NCBI GenBank assembly: GCA_023402395.1
Contig: JAEYGI010000011.1
Span: 1-64,000, forward strand
Direction: 5' to 3'
Length of the DNA: 64,000 nt
Origin: Bacillota bacterium
Lineage (GTDB): Bacteria > Bacillota > UBA4882 > UBA8346
Position numbers and translations under genes: made by a program. How positions within the stretch are numbered: the stretch's first letter is position 1; every line of letters starts with the position of its first letter. Below the pieces are notes generated by a model. That model searched no databases. It was not told the DNA's origin and saw only the letters and a list, made by a program, of their open reading frames with translations. This document shows, one piece after another, positions 43,605 through 52,225 of the stretch.

Positions 43605-45322
43605 TGGCCACGATCCAAACGACATTGACCACCGATGTCCTGATTGTCGGCGGCGGCGGCGCCGGCGTCCGGGCCGCCCTGGAAGCGGACCGCGCCGGCG
43701 CGCGGGTCTTGCTGGTCAACAAAGGGCCGCTGGGAAAGGCCGGGACCACCGCGTTCGAGGTGGCGGAGATCGCCGGATACAACGCGGCCGATGGTTGCGC
43801 CGACCCGCTGGACACCCCGGAAATCCATTACCGGGACATCATGGCCGCGGCGCTCGGAACCTGCGACGCGCGGCTGGCCCGAATCCTCGCCGCGGAAGCG
43901 GTGGCTACCGTCGCCGAATTGGAGTCGTGGGGCGTCGCCTTTGAGAAAAAGGGCGACCGGCACCTGGCGGTCGAAGGCTGTTTCGCGACCCGGCCGCGCA
44001 TGCACATTATCAAGGGACACTCCAAACCCATTCTCGACGCCATGCTCGGGCGGTTACGGGATACCGCCATCCAGACCAGGGCCGATCTGAGCATCGTTGA
44101 TCTGATCGTGGTGGACGGCCGCTGCCGGGGCGCCCTGGCAATGGATGAATCCGGCGCGCTGACCGGGATTGACGCCGGAGCGGTGGTGCTGGCCACCGGC
44201 GGAGCCGGTCAATTATTTGAGCGCAACCTTAATCCCCCGGATGTCACCGGGGACGGCTATGCCATCGCGCTGCGGGCCGGCGCCGAGCTGGTCAACCTGG
44301 AATTCATACAGATGGGGCTGGGCCTGGTCGATCCGGTCGCCAATATCCTGAACTGCTGGGTTTGGTTTCTGCATCCGCGCCTCTTGAACCGGGACGGGCG
44401 GGAGTTTCTGGCCGATTACCTTCCGCCGGGCGTGGACCCGGACGCCTGCATGGACCATAAGGCGACCCATTTCCCCTTCAGTTCCCGGGACCTGTCCAAA
44501 TACATCGAGGTTGCGATCACCAAAGAACTGGCAGTCGGGCGCGGCGGCGATCACGGCGGAGTCTATCTGGACTTTCGGAACATTGATAACGCCGGGGTCA
44601 AGCCGGATTTCCTCCGGATGTGGGAGACCACCAAAAGCTGGCTCAAAGGGCGCGGCGTCGATCCCGACGCGCAATTGCTGGAGGTGGCGCCGTTCGGCCA
44701 TGCCATCAACGGCGGCTTGCGGGTCGATGAAAATGGCGAAACGACGGCCCGCCACCTTTTCGCCGCCGGCGAGGCGGCCGGCGGGCCGCATGGCGCGGAC
44801 CGGCTCGGCGGCAACATGATCGTTGGCTGCCAGGTGTTCGGAAAACGGGCCGGCCGGGCGGCAGCCCGGGCCGCCGCGATCCGCCGCGATCGCCGGAGTG
44901 AGGCCGAGGCGTTCTGCCGGCAAAGCCAGCAATTGTTGGAGAGATTTTCCGGATCTTCGAAAAGCGGGATGGCGCCGGAAGCGGTCAAGCAGGCCGTGCA
45001 GCAGCTAATGAGCCGCAACTTCCTGATCGTCCGGAATGAGCAGGGGTTGCGCCAAATTATCCGGGAGACGGAAGCGCTGGAAGCGCGGTTGGCCGAGGAC
45101 GGGCTGGACCGGAGCGGATTCCAGGGTCCGGTGGCGGCGCTGGAGTGCGTCAACATGCTGACCCTGGCTAAAACCATGGCCGGCGCGGCGCTGCTGCGAA
45201 CCGAGAGCCGGGGCAGCCATTACCGGGAGGACTTTCCTGCGCTCGATCCGACCTGGCGAGGTTCGGTCGTCAGCCGCCTATCGGGAAGTAGCATTGTCCA
45301 TCAAATGATTTCGTTGGAATAG
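43601..45322 (+). CDS. FAD-binding flavoprotein, fumarate reductase/aspartate oxidase type
   Basis: A flavoprotein of 573 residues. The Rossmann motif is VLIVGGGGAGVRAALEA. FAD segments include VVLATGGAGQLFE and the end of the first domain at HLFAAGEAAGGPHGADRLGGNMIVGCQVFGKRAG. It resembles SdhA/FrdA/NadB, but no Fe-S or membrane subunit is adjacent. The catalytic His-Arg set was not confirmed. The start overlaps the dehydratase stop by four bases (ATGA), so it belongs to the sugar-acid operon. Its role may be oxidation of a pathway intermediate or of a related dicarboxylate. Confidence 0.83.
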   Translation: MMATIQTTLTTDVLIVGGGGAGVRAALEADRAGARVLLVNKGPLGKAGTTAFEVAEIAGYNAADGCADPLDTPEIHYRDIMAAALGTCDARLARILAAEAVATVAELESWGVAFEKKGDRHLAVEGCFATRPRMHIIKGHSKPILDAMLGRLRDTAIQTRADLSIVDLIVVDGRCRGALAMDESGALTGIDAGAVVLATGGAGQLFERNLNPPDVTGDGYAIALRAGAELVNLEFIQMGLGLVDPVANILNCWVWFLHPRLLNRDGREFLADYLPPGVDPDACMDHKATHFPFSSRDLSKYIEVAITKELAVGRGGDHGGVYLDFRNIDNAGVKPDFLRMWETTKSWLKGRGVDPDAQLLEVAPFGHAINGGLRVDENGETTARHLFAAGEAAGGPHGADRLGGNMIVGCQVFGKRAGRAAARAAAIRRDRRSEAEAFCRQSQQLLERFSGSSKSGMAPEAVKQAVQQLMSRNFLIVRNEQGLRQIIRETEALEARLAEDGLDRSGFQGPVAALECVNMLTLAKTMAGAALLRTESRGSHYREDFPALDPTWRGSVVSRLSGSSIVHQMISLE

Positions 45323-45369
45323 TTTTGGAGCGGCAGGTTTCGAAGTCGCGATCGGGAACGGTTTGAGTG

Positions 45370-45671
45370 GTTGCTGGTGCGGCGCTGACTGCCGCATGAA
45401 CGGCGGCGGTTGCCGTAGATCCGGCATTCGATGCCGCAACTCGGGCGAAGATCCCCGCAAGTCCGGCAACTGATGCCGAAGGTCCGGCGGCCAATGCCAT
45501 AGTTACGGCATTCAGTACCGTAGTTCCGGCATTCGATGCCGGAGTAGCGGCAATAGGTGCCGCAAATTCGGCAACTGATGCCGATGGCCCGGGCGATCAA
45601 TGCCGCAAGTCCGGCAATTGATGCCGCATCTCCGGCAACCCCCGCCGAAGGATCCGGGGTTGGCGCCAATA
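45370..45671. repeat. Array 2: 14 units of 21 bp (one indel)
   Basis: The anchor GCCG (or a near match) recurs at 45370, 45391, 45412, 45433, 45454, 45475, 45496, 45517, 45538, 45559 and 45580, then at 45602, 45623 and 45644. Steps are all 21 bp except one of 22. Many units carry CCGGCA and end GAT. The minus-strand frame reads heptads of the form GIxCRxC (for example GISCRIC, GIECRNY), broken by the single-base insertion near 45600. It lies between the last gene of the sugar-acid operon and that operon's terminator. Confidence 0.9.
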
Positions 45672-45702
45672 CCTGATTGGAAGCGAAAAGTAATAATGAA
45701 GT

Positions 45703-45748
45703 GATCAATTCCAGCCCTTAGGCCGGAATTGATCGCTTTTCTTTTTTT
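45703..45748 (+). terminator. Terminator of the sugar-acid operon
   Basis: GATCAATTCC (45703-45712) pairs with GGAATTGATC (45725-45734), followed by GC and a long T-rich tract. The operon transcript would therefore include array 2 in its 3' untranslated part. Confidence 0.88.
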
Positions 45749-45884
45749 GCCGATGGATAATGAGGGCATTTGAAATTTTGGGACAATTGGCAAGCCTAAG
45801 GAAGGGAAAAACCAGAAAACGTTGAAAGAATTCAGAAAGCCGGCGCGGAACGGACGCCGGACTTCTTCAAGATCGGAGCATGCA

Positions 45885-46639
45885 ATGGACGGCAGGGAAA
45901 AGTTCACGGGCAAGGCCGCCGAATACCGGAAATACCGCCCGGATTATCCGCAAGCGTTCATCGATTATCTCCGCCGGGAGATCGGGATGGGCCGGGATTC
46001 GATTGTCGCCGATATCGGGGCGGGGACCGGGATCCTCACCCGGCAGCTCGGGGAGCATGTCAAACAAATTCTCGCGGTCGAGCCCAATCCCGAGATGCGC
46101 ATGGCGTGCGAGACATATTGCCGCGATTTGGCTGGTTTCACGGCGGTCGATGGCAGCGCCGAGGATAGCGGATTGCCGGAGGGGGCGGTCGATTTGATCA
46201 CCGTGGCCCAGGCGTTTCACTGGTTCGATCAGGACCGGGCCAAGCGGGAGTTTCAACGGATTTTGAAACCGGCCGGCCGGGCGGTTCTGGTCTGGAACCG
46301 CCGCGAACCGGAGAGCGAACTGATTCAGGCAGTTAAGACGGCCTGTTCCCTGATTTCCCCGGATTCAACGGCTTTTCCGGCGGCATGGCGATCCGGCCCG
46401 ATGCTTATGCCGGGTTCTTCGCGGAGGGGCGCTGCGATTATCAAGTGTTTGATAATCGTCGGTTATTGACGCGCGACAGTTTCATCGGAGGCAATTTATC
46501 GGCCTCCTACGCCCCCGCTGCCCGGGACGGCAATTACCAACCATTTATCGAAGCCCTGACCGGGCTGTTCGATCGATATAGCGATAACGGGAGGTTGCTT
46601 TGGCCGATCAAAACCCACAGCTTCGCGGGGCGGGTGTAA
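45885..46639 (+). pseudogene. Class I SAM-dependent methyltransferase, frameshifted
   Basis: Residues 1-160 are a normal methyltransferase_11-type domain: KFTGKAAEYRKYRPDYP, VADIGAGTGILTRQLG (motif I) and AQAFHWFDQDRAKREFQRILKPAG. At 46364-46365 one base seems missing (GGATTCAAC where GGATTTCAAC would continue the frame). The C-terminal part (FNGFSGG through LLWPIKTHSFAGRV) then runs in another frame to 46639, giving about 251 codons in all. GGAG lies before the ATG at 45885. It is either a recent pseudogene or a sequencing error. Confidence 0.8.
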
Positions 46640-46693
46640 GCGATCGTTAACGGTTGGCACGCAGTTAAGCTTTATACAGGAGCCGGGGTAACG

Positions 46694-47563
46694 TTGAACA
46701 AGGAAACCGTAGTCTATAAGCAAGCCGGCAACTGCCGGATCCAAGCGGACATTTACCCGGCCGAAGCCAAGGGATCGCCCGTAATCATGTTCATCCATGG
46801 CGGCGCGCTGATCTGGGGTTCGCGGCAAAATATCTTCCCGGAACAGGTTGAGCTTTATCATCGCGCCGGATTTGGCGTGATCGCCATCGATTATCGCCTG
46901 GCGCCCGAGACGAAGCTGGAACTGATTATCGAAGACGTCCGGGATGCAATCGGCTGGATCAGAAACCGGGCCGGGATCGATTACGATCTTAATCCCGAAC
47001 GGTTGGCCGTAGTCGGCAGCTCGGCCGGAGGATACCTGGGGTTACTTTCGGGAACGTTCGAGGATAAGCCGGAGGCGATTGTCTCGTTTTACGGGTATGG
47101 CGATATCACGGCCGATTGGTTCGCCGAGCCGAGCCCGTTTTACTGCCAAAGAGCCCCGGTTTCCAAGGAAAGAGCGTATCGCTCCATCCAAAACGAAGCG
47201 GTTGCCGAAGGAAATCGCGACCGGTTTTATTATTATCTGTACTGCCGGCAAACCGGGCGGTGGGTCCCTGAAGTCAGCGGCTATGATCCTGGCAATGAGC
47301 GGGACAAACTGCAAGAATTTTGCCCTCAGTACAAGGTTACGAAAGGCTTTCCGCCGGCCTTGCTGCTGCACGGGGACGAAGACAATGACATCCCATATTC
47401 GGAGTCGATCAATATGGCCCGGAAGCTGGAGGACATGGGCATCGAAAATAAGTTAATCATCCTAAAGGGCCAAGGCCATGTTTTCGACCGCGATTTGAAA
47501 GACAAGCAAGTCAGGGAGGCTTTTGATGAAGTGCTCTCCTTTTTGCGGGAACATATGGGATAA
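46694..47563 (+). CDS. Alpha/beta hydrolase (esterase/lipase type)
   Basis: A cytosolic hydrolase of 289 residues with the hormone-sensitive-lipase-like pattern: oxyanion HGG at 35-37, nucleophile Ser110 in GSSAGG, an acid in LLHGDEDNDIPY and the His in KGQGHVFD. The start is TTG preceded by AGGAGCCGGGG. It probably hydrolyses short acyl or acetyl esters, for instance on sugars. It stands alone between the broken methyltransferase and the DUF2164 gene. Confidence 0.87.
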   Translation: MNKETVVYKQAGNCRIQADIYPAEAKGSPVIMFIHGGALIWGSRQNIFPEQVELYHRAGFGVIAIDYRLAPETKLELIIEDVRDAIGWIRNRAGIDYDLNPERLAVVGSSAGGYLGLLSGTFEDKPEAIVSFYGYGDITADWFAEPSPFYCQRAPVSKERAYRSIQNEAVAEGNRDRFYYYLYCRQTGRWVPEVSGYDPGNERDKLQEFCPQYKVTKGFPPALLLHGDEDNDIPYSESINMARKLEDMGIENKLIILKGQGHVFDRDLKDKQVREAFDEVLSFLREHMG

Positions 47564-47695
47564 AACTGACCGCGACCCTATCCCCTAAAGGGTATTCGCT
47601 TGACGTTGCGGGTCTAAAAAACGGCCTCAAAGGATGGTGGTTACCCTTTTTAAGGGCAAGGGATCCGATGTTAGCAATAAAGAAAGGAAATCAGG

Positions 47696-47965
47696 ATGAT
47701 TCCCAAAATTTCCAAAGAACAAAAAATGCACATCATCCGCCAGATTCAACAGTATTTCCGGGACGAGCGCGGCGAGGAGATCGGCGATTTGGCCGCCGAG
47801 TTTTTGATCGATTTTATGATCCAGCAGCTCGGACCGGTGTTGTACAATCAAGCGATTGACGACGTCCAGGCGGTGCTGAATCAGAGGATGGCGGCCTTCG
47901 AGGAGGACGTCGACGCCCTGAAAAGGCCGGTAAAGTTCTCCTATCAAAAAAATGGCAAGAAGTAA
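47696..47965 (+). CDS. DUF2164 family protein
   Basis: A protein of 89 residues matching the DUF2164 pattern: KISKEQKMHIIRQIQQYF, RGEEIGDLAAEFLIDFMIQQLGP, YNQAIDDVQ and a C-terminal EEDVDALKRP. It is all helical by appearance, with no known function. AAAGGAAATCAGG precedes the ATG. The gene is monocistronic and followed by repeat-rich DNA. Confidence 0.82.
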   Translation: MIPKISKEQKMHIIRQIQQYFRDERGEEIGDLAAEFLIDFMIQQLGPVLYNQAIDDVQAVLNQRMAAFEEDVDALKRPVKFSYQKNGKK

Positions 47966-48520
47966 ACCTTAGCCGTTGATCCTAACCGATTTTAGACCCC
48001 CGAGGCATCGGCTACTCTCGCCTGACAGGGCAATGGCGTTAAGGGATCGCGGTATAACTTTCCAGACCTAACCCTCGCCCTTCCCCGGAGTCGCTGAACA
48101 GAAAGGGAATTCAAGGGGAAGGGTAACCCTGGCCGCTGTCCTCCAAATTCTTTTAGACTCCGGAGGCATCGGTTACTCTTCCCTGTTAGGGAAGAGCGAG
48201 AGATAGGTCTAAGCCCAGAATTCGGCTTAATAATACCAACATATGTAATCATCGCTTGTTGACATTGCCCTGTCAGGGAACCAGAACCAAGGACGGTTCA
48301 AGGTCCGGCGCTCACGACGAGACTACGCCGGAAGAGCGAAAAAAGGTCTACGCCCAAATTTCCTGATTTCCTCAGAGTTGCTTTAAAAACCGACGGGCGG
48401 GGCATAATTTTCTTCAGGCGCCTTGGAACGTTAACCGAAAAATCATTGCCGGGCTCTTCCCGGCGTAGTAAAATAATCAGGGATTCAGGGAAGAACCAAT
48501 AATAAAATACGGAGCGATCA
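47966..48520. repeat. Dispersed repeat cluster before mtnN
   Basis: Segment 48124-48212 (89 bp) is the reverse complement of 58028-58116 with only two mismatches. It holds a hairpin CTTCCCT/AGGGAAG. A partial second copy lies at 47990-48034. Segment 48276-48310 also matches, inverted, the region around 58141-58176. No gene is visible. The mtnN promoter is probably within the last 100 bp. Confidence 0.88.
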
Positions 48521-49234
48521 ATGATTGGAATCATCACCGCGGTCGACGCGGAACGCGACGCGATCCTGATCAAAATGACGGAGCCGCGGCCGCAGGCCAT
48601 TTATGGGATTGAGTTTTATGAGGGGGTTATCGGGGACGTGGACTGCGTCATGGCCATGTCCGGGGTAGGCAAGGTCAATGCCGCCCGTTGCGCCCAACTG
48701 ATGATCGACAAGTTCGATCCGGACCGGATCGTGAATATCGGTTCGGCCGGGGCTTTGCACCCCGATCTGAACGTCGGGGACGTGATCATCTCCACTTCCT
48801 GCATTCAGCACGATGTCGATCTCACGGCCTTCGGCCTCCGCAAGGGGTTCCTAAGCCGAGAGAATGGATTCATCGAGGCGGACACCGAATTCATGGGACT
48901 CTGCCAGAAAGCGATGGCCCGTTCGGTCGGAGCCGGCCACCGGATTTACACCGGGCCGATCGCCACCGGGGACCAATTCAACGAGTCGGCGGAGCGGAAG
49001 GACCGGGTTTTCGCGGAGTTCGGCGCCTATTGCATCGAAATGGAAGGGGCGGCCGTGGCCCAGGTCTGTGCGATGTGTGACATACCCTTCGTGGTCATCC
49101 GCTCGATCTCCGATAAGCCGTCCAGTGAAACGCTCCGGATGTACAATGATTATAAACGGCTGGCCTCGGAACGGTGCGCCGCTTTCCTGATCCACCTCAC
49201 CGAGGAGCTGGCCGCGGAGGAGTTGAGGATATGA
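48521..49234 (+). CDS. mtnN: 5'-methylthioadenosine/S-adenosylhomocysteine nucleosidase
   Basis: A cytosolic enzyme of 237 residues, removing adenine from S-adenosylhomocysteine and methylthioadenosine. Family segments are MSGVGKVNAA, NIGSAGALHPDLNVGDV, IATGDQF, CIEMEGAAVAQV and IRSISDKPSSE with the catalytic Asp. CGGAG precedes the ATG. It overlaps luxS by four bases, and the pair forms a full route from S-adenosylhomocysteine through S-ribosylhomocysteine to homocysteine. Confidence 0.94.
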   Translation: MIGIITAVDAERDAILIKMTEPRPQAIYGIEFYEGVIGDVDCVMAMSGVGKVNAARCAQLMIDKFDPDRIVNIGSAGALHPDLNVGDVIISTSCIQHDVDLTAFGLRKGFLSRENGFIEADTEFMGLCQKAMARSVGAGHRIYTGPIATGDQFNESAERKDRVFAEFGAYCIEMEGAAVAQVCAMCDIPFVVIRSISDKPSSETLRMYNDYKRLASERCAAFLIHLTEELAAEELRI

Positions 49235-49713
49235 AGCAGGTTGAATCCTTTGAGCTTGATCATGACCGGGTGACCGCGCCCTACGTCCGCAAAGCCAAGG
49301 TAATGACGGTCAACCCCCGTTTCCCGGAATGCGTCGTCTCCAAGTTCGACGTCCGGTTCGCCCAGCCCAATCAAAAATTCCTGCCCAACGATGCCCTGCA
49401 TACCCTGGAGCATCTGTTCGCCACGTTTGTCCGGCAGGACACCGACGCGCTGATCGACATCTCGCCGATGGGCTGCAGGACCGGGTTTTACTTTATTTTC
49501 AGCGATGACCGGGACGCGCTTTGGGTCGCGGCCCTGGTCCGGAAAGCCCTGACCAAGGTGCTGGCTTTTGACGGCCCCCTTCCCGGCGGTTCGCGAAAAG
49601 AATGCGGCAATTACCTGGAACACGATCTGGACTCCGCCAAGTTGTGGGCGTCCCGGTTTTTAAGCGTTCCGGAGCACCAATTGACCGATATTTTCCGGGA
49701 CGGAGCGCGGTAA
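49231..49713 (+). CDS. luxS: S-ribosylhomocysteine lyase (LuxS)
   Basis: A metalloenzyme of 160 residues. The metal site is HTLEH (57-61) plus the Cys in KECGNYLEHDL. The catalytic Cys is in SPMGCRTGFY. It splits S-ribosylhomocysteine into homocysteine and the autoinducer-2 precursor DPD. The ATG at 49231 overlaps the mtnN stop (ATGA), giving coupled translation; longer in-frame readings have no ribosome site. The gene converges on the GGDEF/HD-GYP gene with a gap of only 17 bp. Confidence 0.96.
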   Translation: MKQVESFELDHDRVTAPYVRKAKVMTVNPRFPECVVSKFDVRFAQPNQKFLPNDALHTLEHLFATFVRQDTDALIDISPMGCRTGFYFIFSDDRDALWVAALVRKALTKVLAFDGPLPGGSRKECGNYLEHDLDSAKLWASRFLSVPEHQLTDIFRDGAR

Positions 49714-49730
49714 TTGAGTCGCCAATCGTT

Positions 49731-52070
49731 TCACGAAGCGGCGCAACGGTCCGAATCGATCGGGTCCGGCGAAGTTATCAGTCCGATGAAGAATTCGACG
49801 AACTCCGGGTCAAACTGGGTTCCCGCGCACCGTTTCAACTCCTTGAGCGCGGCCGCCATTGGCAGCGCCCGGCGATAAGGCCGGTCGCTGGTCATGGCGT
49901 CATAGGCATCGACGATCGACAGGATCCGGCAGGCCGCCGGTATCCCCTCGCCCTTCAGGCCGAGGGGGTATCCGCAGCCGTTCCACCACTCATGATGCCG
50001 GTAAATCCAGTCGGCGATATGGAGCAGATCCGGGATCGAATTGGCGATCCGGAATCCGATCTCCGAATGGCGTTTCATCTCCTCGAATTCGACGGGGGTC
50101 AGCTTGCCCGGTTTAAACAGCAAGGAATCGGCGATGCCGACTTTGCCGATGTCGTGAAACTGGGCGAACAGCCGGATGTCGTTGATATCCTGTTCCTTCA
50201 GGCCAATCCGCTCCGCCAGATCCCCGGCCAGCCGCTGCAGCCGTTCCCCATGGCCCTCGGTATTGAAATCCCTGGCTTCCATCATCTTCAGCAGCACATT
50301 CACAATTTCGCTCCGGACGCTTTGCCGCTGATGCAGCTTTTGGCGGTACATATAATCATCGGCTTCTTTATATAGCGTATTGATGCCCATGCCGGAATCG
50401 TCCGACCACGAATAGCCCAGCGACAGGCTGACCGGCAGCACCGAGTCGCCGTAAGCCACCGCTTTCAGGGAATTTTTCAAATTGGCGCGGATCGTACGGA
50501 TCGCCTCGACCGTCGTGTCTTTCATGATCACCGCGAATTCGTCCCCACCGATCCGGGCCACTACGTCCGTGGCCCGGAAATGGTTGAGCAGTTCGGCGCC
50601 GACCGTCTTCAGGCACTGATCGCCGGCGTGATGGCCGAAGGTATCGTTGATGAGCTTCAAACCGTCCAGATCGCAGACAACCAGGGCGATATTGGCCGCC
50701 TGGTCCCAAGTGAAGCCGTTTACCGCGCTTTCAAAGTAATTGCGGTTAAACAGCCCGGTGAGATTGTCCCGGATGCTCATCTCGTAAATCTTGCGCTCCG
50801 ACATCTTTTTGGCTGTGGTGTCCCGGACGATCATCAACACTTGTTCTTCCTCGAACGGGACCAGCCGGGCCTCCAGATAGCGGACTCCCCGCCCGGTCTC
50901 GAAGGGACGCTCCAGGATAACCGTTTCGCCGGTGGCCAGCACGGTCGCGATGGTCCGGCTCATATCCATCGTGAGGTCTTCCGGGAATAATTCGTCAAAC
51001 GATTTATTATAATGAAATTCCCTGGGAAAGAGCAATTGCGATTCGTCCCTGGCGTAGCATTCGCGGAAAACCCCTTGGCGGTCCAGGATAAAAACCACAT
51101 CGGGGATGGCGTTCAGCAGCGCTTGTAAGCGGCGTTCCCGCTGGCCGACGGCTCCCACCAGTTTCAGCAGTTCCTTGGTTTTCAGCCTGACCATTTTGCG
51201 AAGGGAGAAATTCCAGAACAGCAGCAGCACGGCAATCAGCAAAGCGGCGCCGATTCCCAGCGCCAAGTGCACCAAAAGGCCGCCGCTGTCATAGGATCTC
51301 CCCATCCATTTGGTCTCAAGCGCTCGGTATTGCCGGCGCGGGATCCGGTCAAAGCCCGCCTGGACAATGTTCAGCGTTTTCCAGTCGTCCTTGCGGACGG
51401 CGCGATGGAATTGACCCGAGTACAGGGGGGTGGGTGAAGACTTGAATTGATTGTGGATATTCATTTTATACAAATAGTACAAGGCCGGCGGCTTATCCAT
51501 CACCCAGACGACGATCTTGCGTTCCTCGGCGGCTTTCACGATCCGTTCATAGCTGGAGAACTCCAGCAGATCGGTTACGCCTTTCTCCCGAAGCCATTGG
51601 ATGCAATTGTCCCCTTTTTTGACCCCGACCGTAAACCCTTTCAGCGACTCCACCCCGGTAACCCCGGAGATGTTCCGGTGGAAAAAGATGACCACGTCAA
51701 CAGCTGCGTAAGGCCTGGTGAAACTAAGATACTGTTTTCGCTCCGGGTTTTTGAACACCGTATCGATCACGTCGAATCGCCCCGCCAGGGCGCCATCGAG
51801 CGCATGAGCCCAATCCATGGCCTGAAGCTCGGCCTTGATCCCGGTCTGTTGCTCCCACAGTTTCCATTGATCCACCACCATTCCTTGCAATCGGCCGTGG
51901 CTGTCCCTGAAAACATAGGGGGGATAGCTGTCGTCCAGTCCCACCGTAATTGTTGACGGAAGGGGCTCTTCCCCCCCAACCGTCTCCGGCCCGGCCCAGA
52001 CGGACAATAGGAAAAATATGACGATCCAACATAACGGTTTCGGTTTGAGTTTCATCATGCATCCTGCCAA
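49731..52070 (-). CDS. Periplasmic-sensing GGDEF plus HD-GYP protein
   Basis: A membrane protein of 779 residues. A signal or anchor at 11-30 leads to an extracytoplasmic SBP_bac_3 solute-binding domain (about 38-255), a membrane segment (264-287), PAS (about 312-420), a GGDEF domain with intact RIGGDEFAV (508-512) and an HD-GYP domain (HDIGKVGI near 648, HHEWWNGCGYP). It carries both diguanylate cyclase and c-di-GMP phosphodiesterase modules and probably adjusts c-di-GMP in response to an amino-acid-like ligand. It is monocistronic. Confidence 0.92.
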   Translation of the reverse strand: MAGCMMKLKPKPLCWIVIFFLLSVWAGPETVGGEEPLPSTITVGLDDSYPPYVFRDSHGRLQGMVVDQWKLWEQQTGIKAELQAMDWAHALDGALAGRFDVIDTVFKNPERKQYLSFTRPYAAVDVVIFFHRNISGVTGVESLKGFTVGVKKGDNCIQWLREKGVTDLLEFSSYERIVKAAEERKIVVWVMDKPPALYYLYKMNIHNQFKSSPTPLYSGQFHRAVRKDDWKTLNIVQAGFDRIPRRQYRALETKWMGRSYDSGGLLVHLALGIGAALLIAVLLLFWNFSLRKMVRLKTKELLKLVGAVGQRERRLQALLNAIPDVVFILDRQGVFRECYARDESQLLFPREFHYNKSFDELFPEDLTMDMSRTIATVLATGETVILERPFETGRGVRYLEARLVPFEEEQVLMIVRDTTAKKMSERKIYEMSIRDNLTGLFNRNYFESAVNGFTWDQAANIALVVCDLDGLKLINDTFGHHAGDQCLKTVGAELLNHFRATDVVARIGGDEFAVIMKDTTVEAIRTIRANLKNSLKAVAYGDSVLPVSLSLGYSWSDDSGMGINTLYKEADDYMYRQKLHQRQSVRSEIVNVLLKMMEARDFNTEGHGERLQRLAGDLAERIGLKEQDINDIRLFAQFHDIGKVGIADSLLFKPGKLTPVEFEEMKRHSEIGFRIANSIPDLLHIADWIYRHHEWWNGCGYPLGLKGEGIPAACRILSIVDAYDAMTSDRPYRRALPMAAALKELKRCAGTQFDPEFVEFFIGLITSPDPIDSDRCAAS

Positions 52071-52225
52071 TTAATCCAAGGGTTTGTCGATGTAGATATC
52101 GGCAAAAAGGCGTGTTTCTGAAGTAAATTTCATCTCCGGCGCGATTCGATGAAAATTTGGTTGAAATTTCTCGGGAAAACAATGAAAATAGAATGGAAAC
52201 CTTTCAAAGGACAGGAGATAGGCAA

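Noticed and set aside
35481..45322. Sulfoquinovose (sulfo-Entner-Doudoroff) pathway
   Set aside because: IlvD-type dehydratase, HpcH-type aldolase and a reductase are compatible, but there is no sulfoquinovosidase, no sulfolactaldehyde enzyme and no sulfonate exporter, and the DgoD match points to galactonate.
52100..52125. Further half-copy of the GAAGTAAATTT palindrome
   Set aside because: Only a short match with no paired arm; probably chance.
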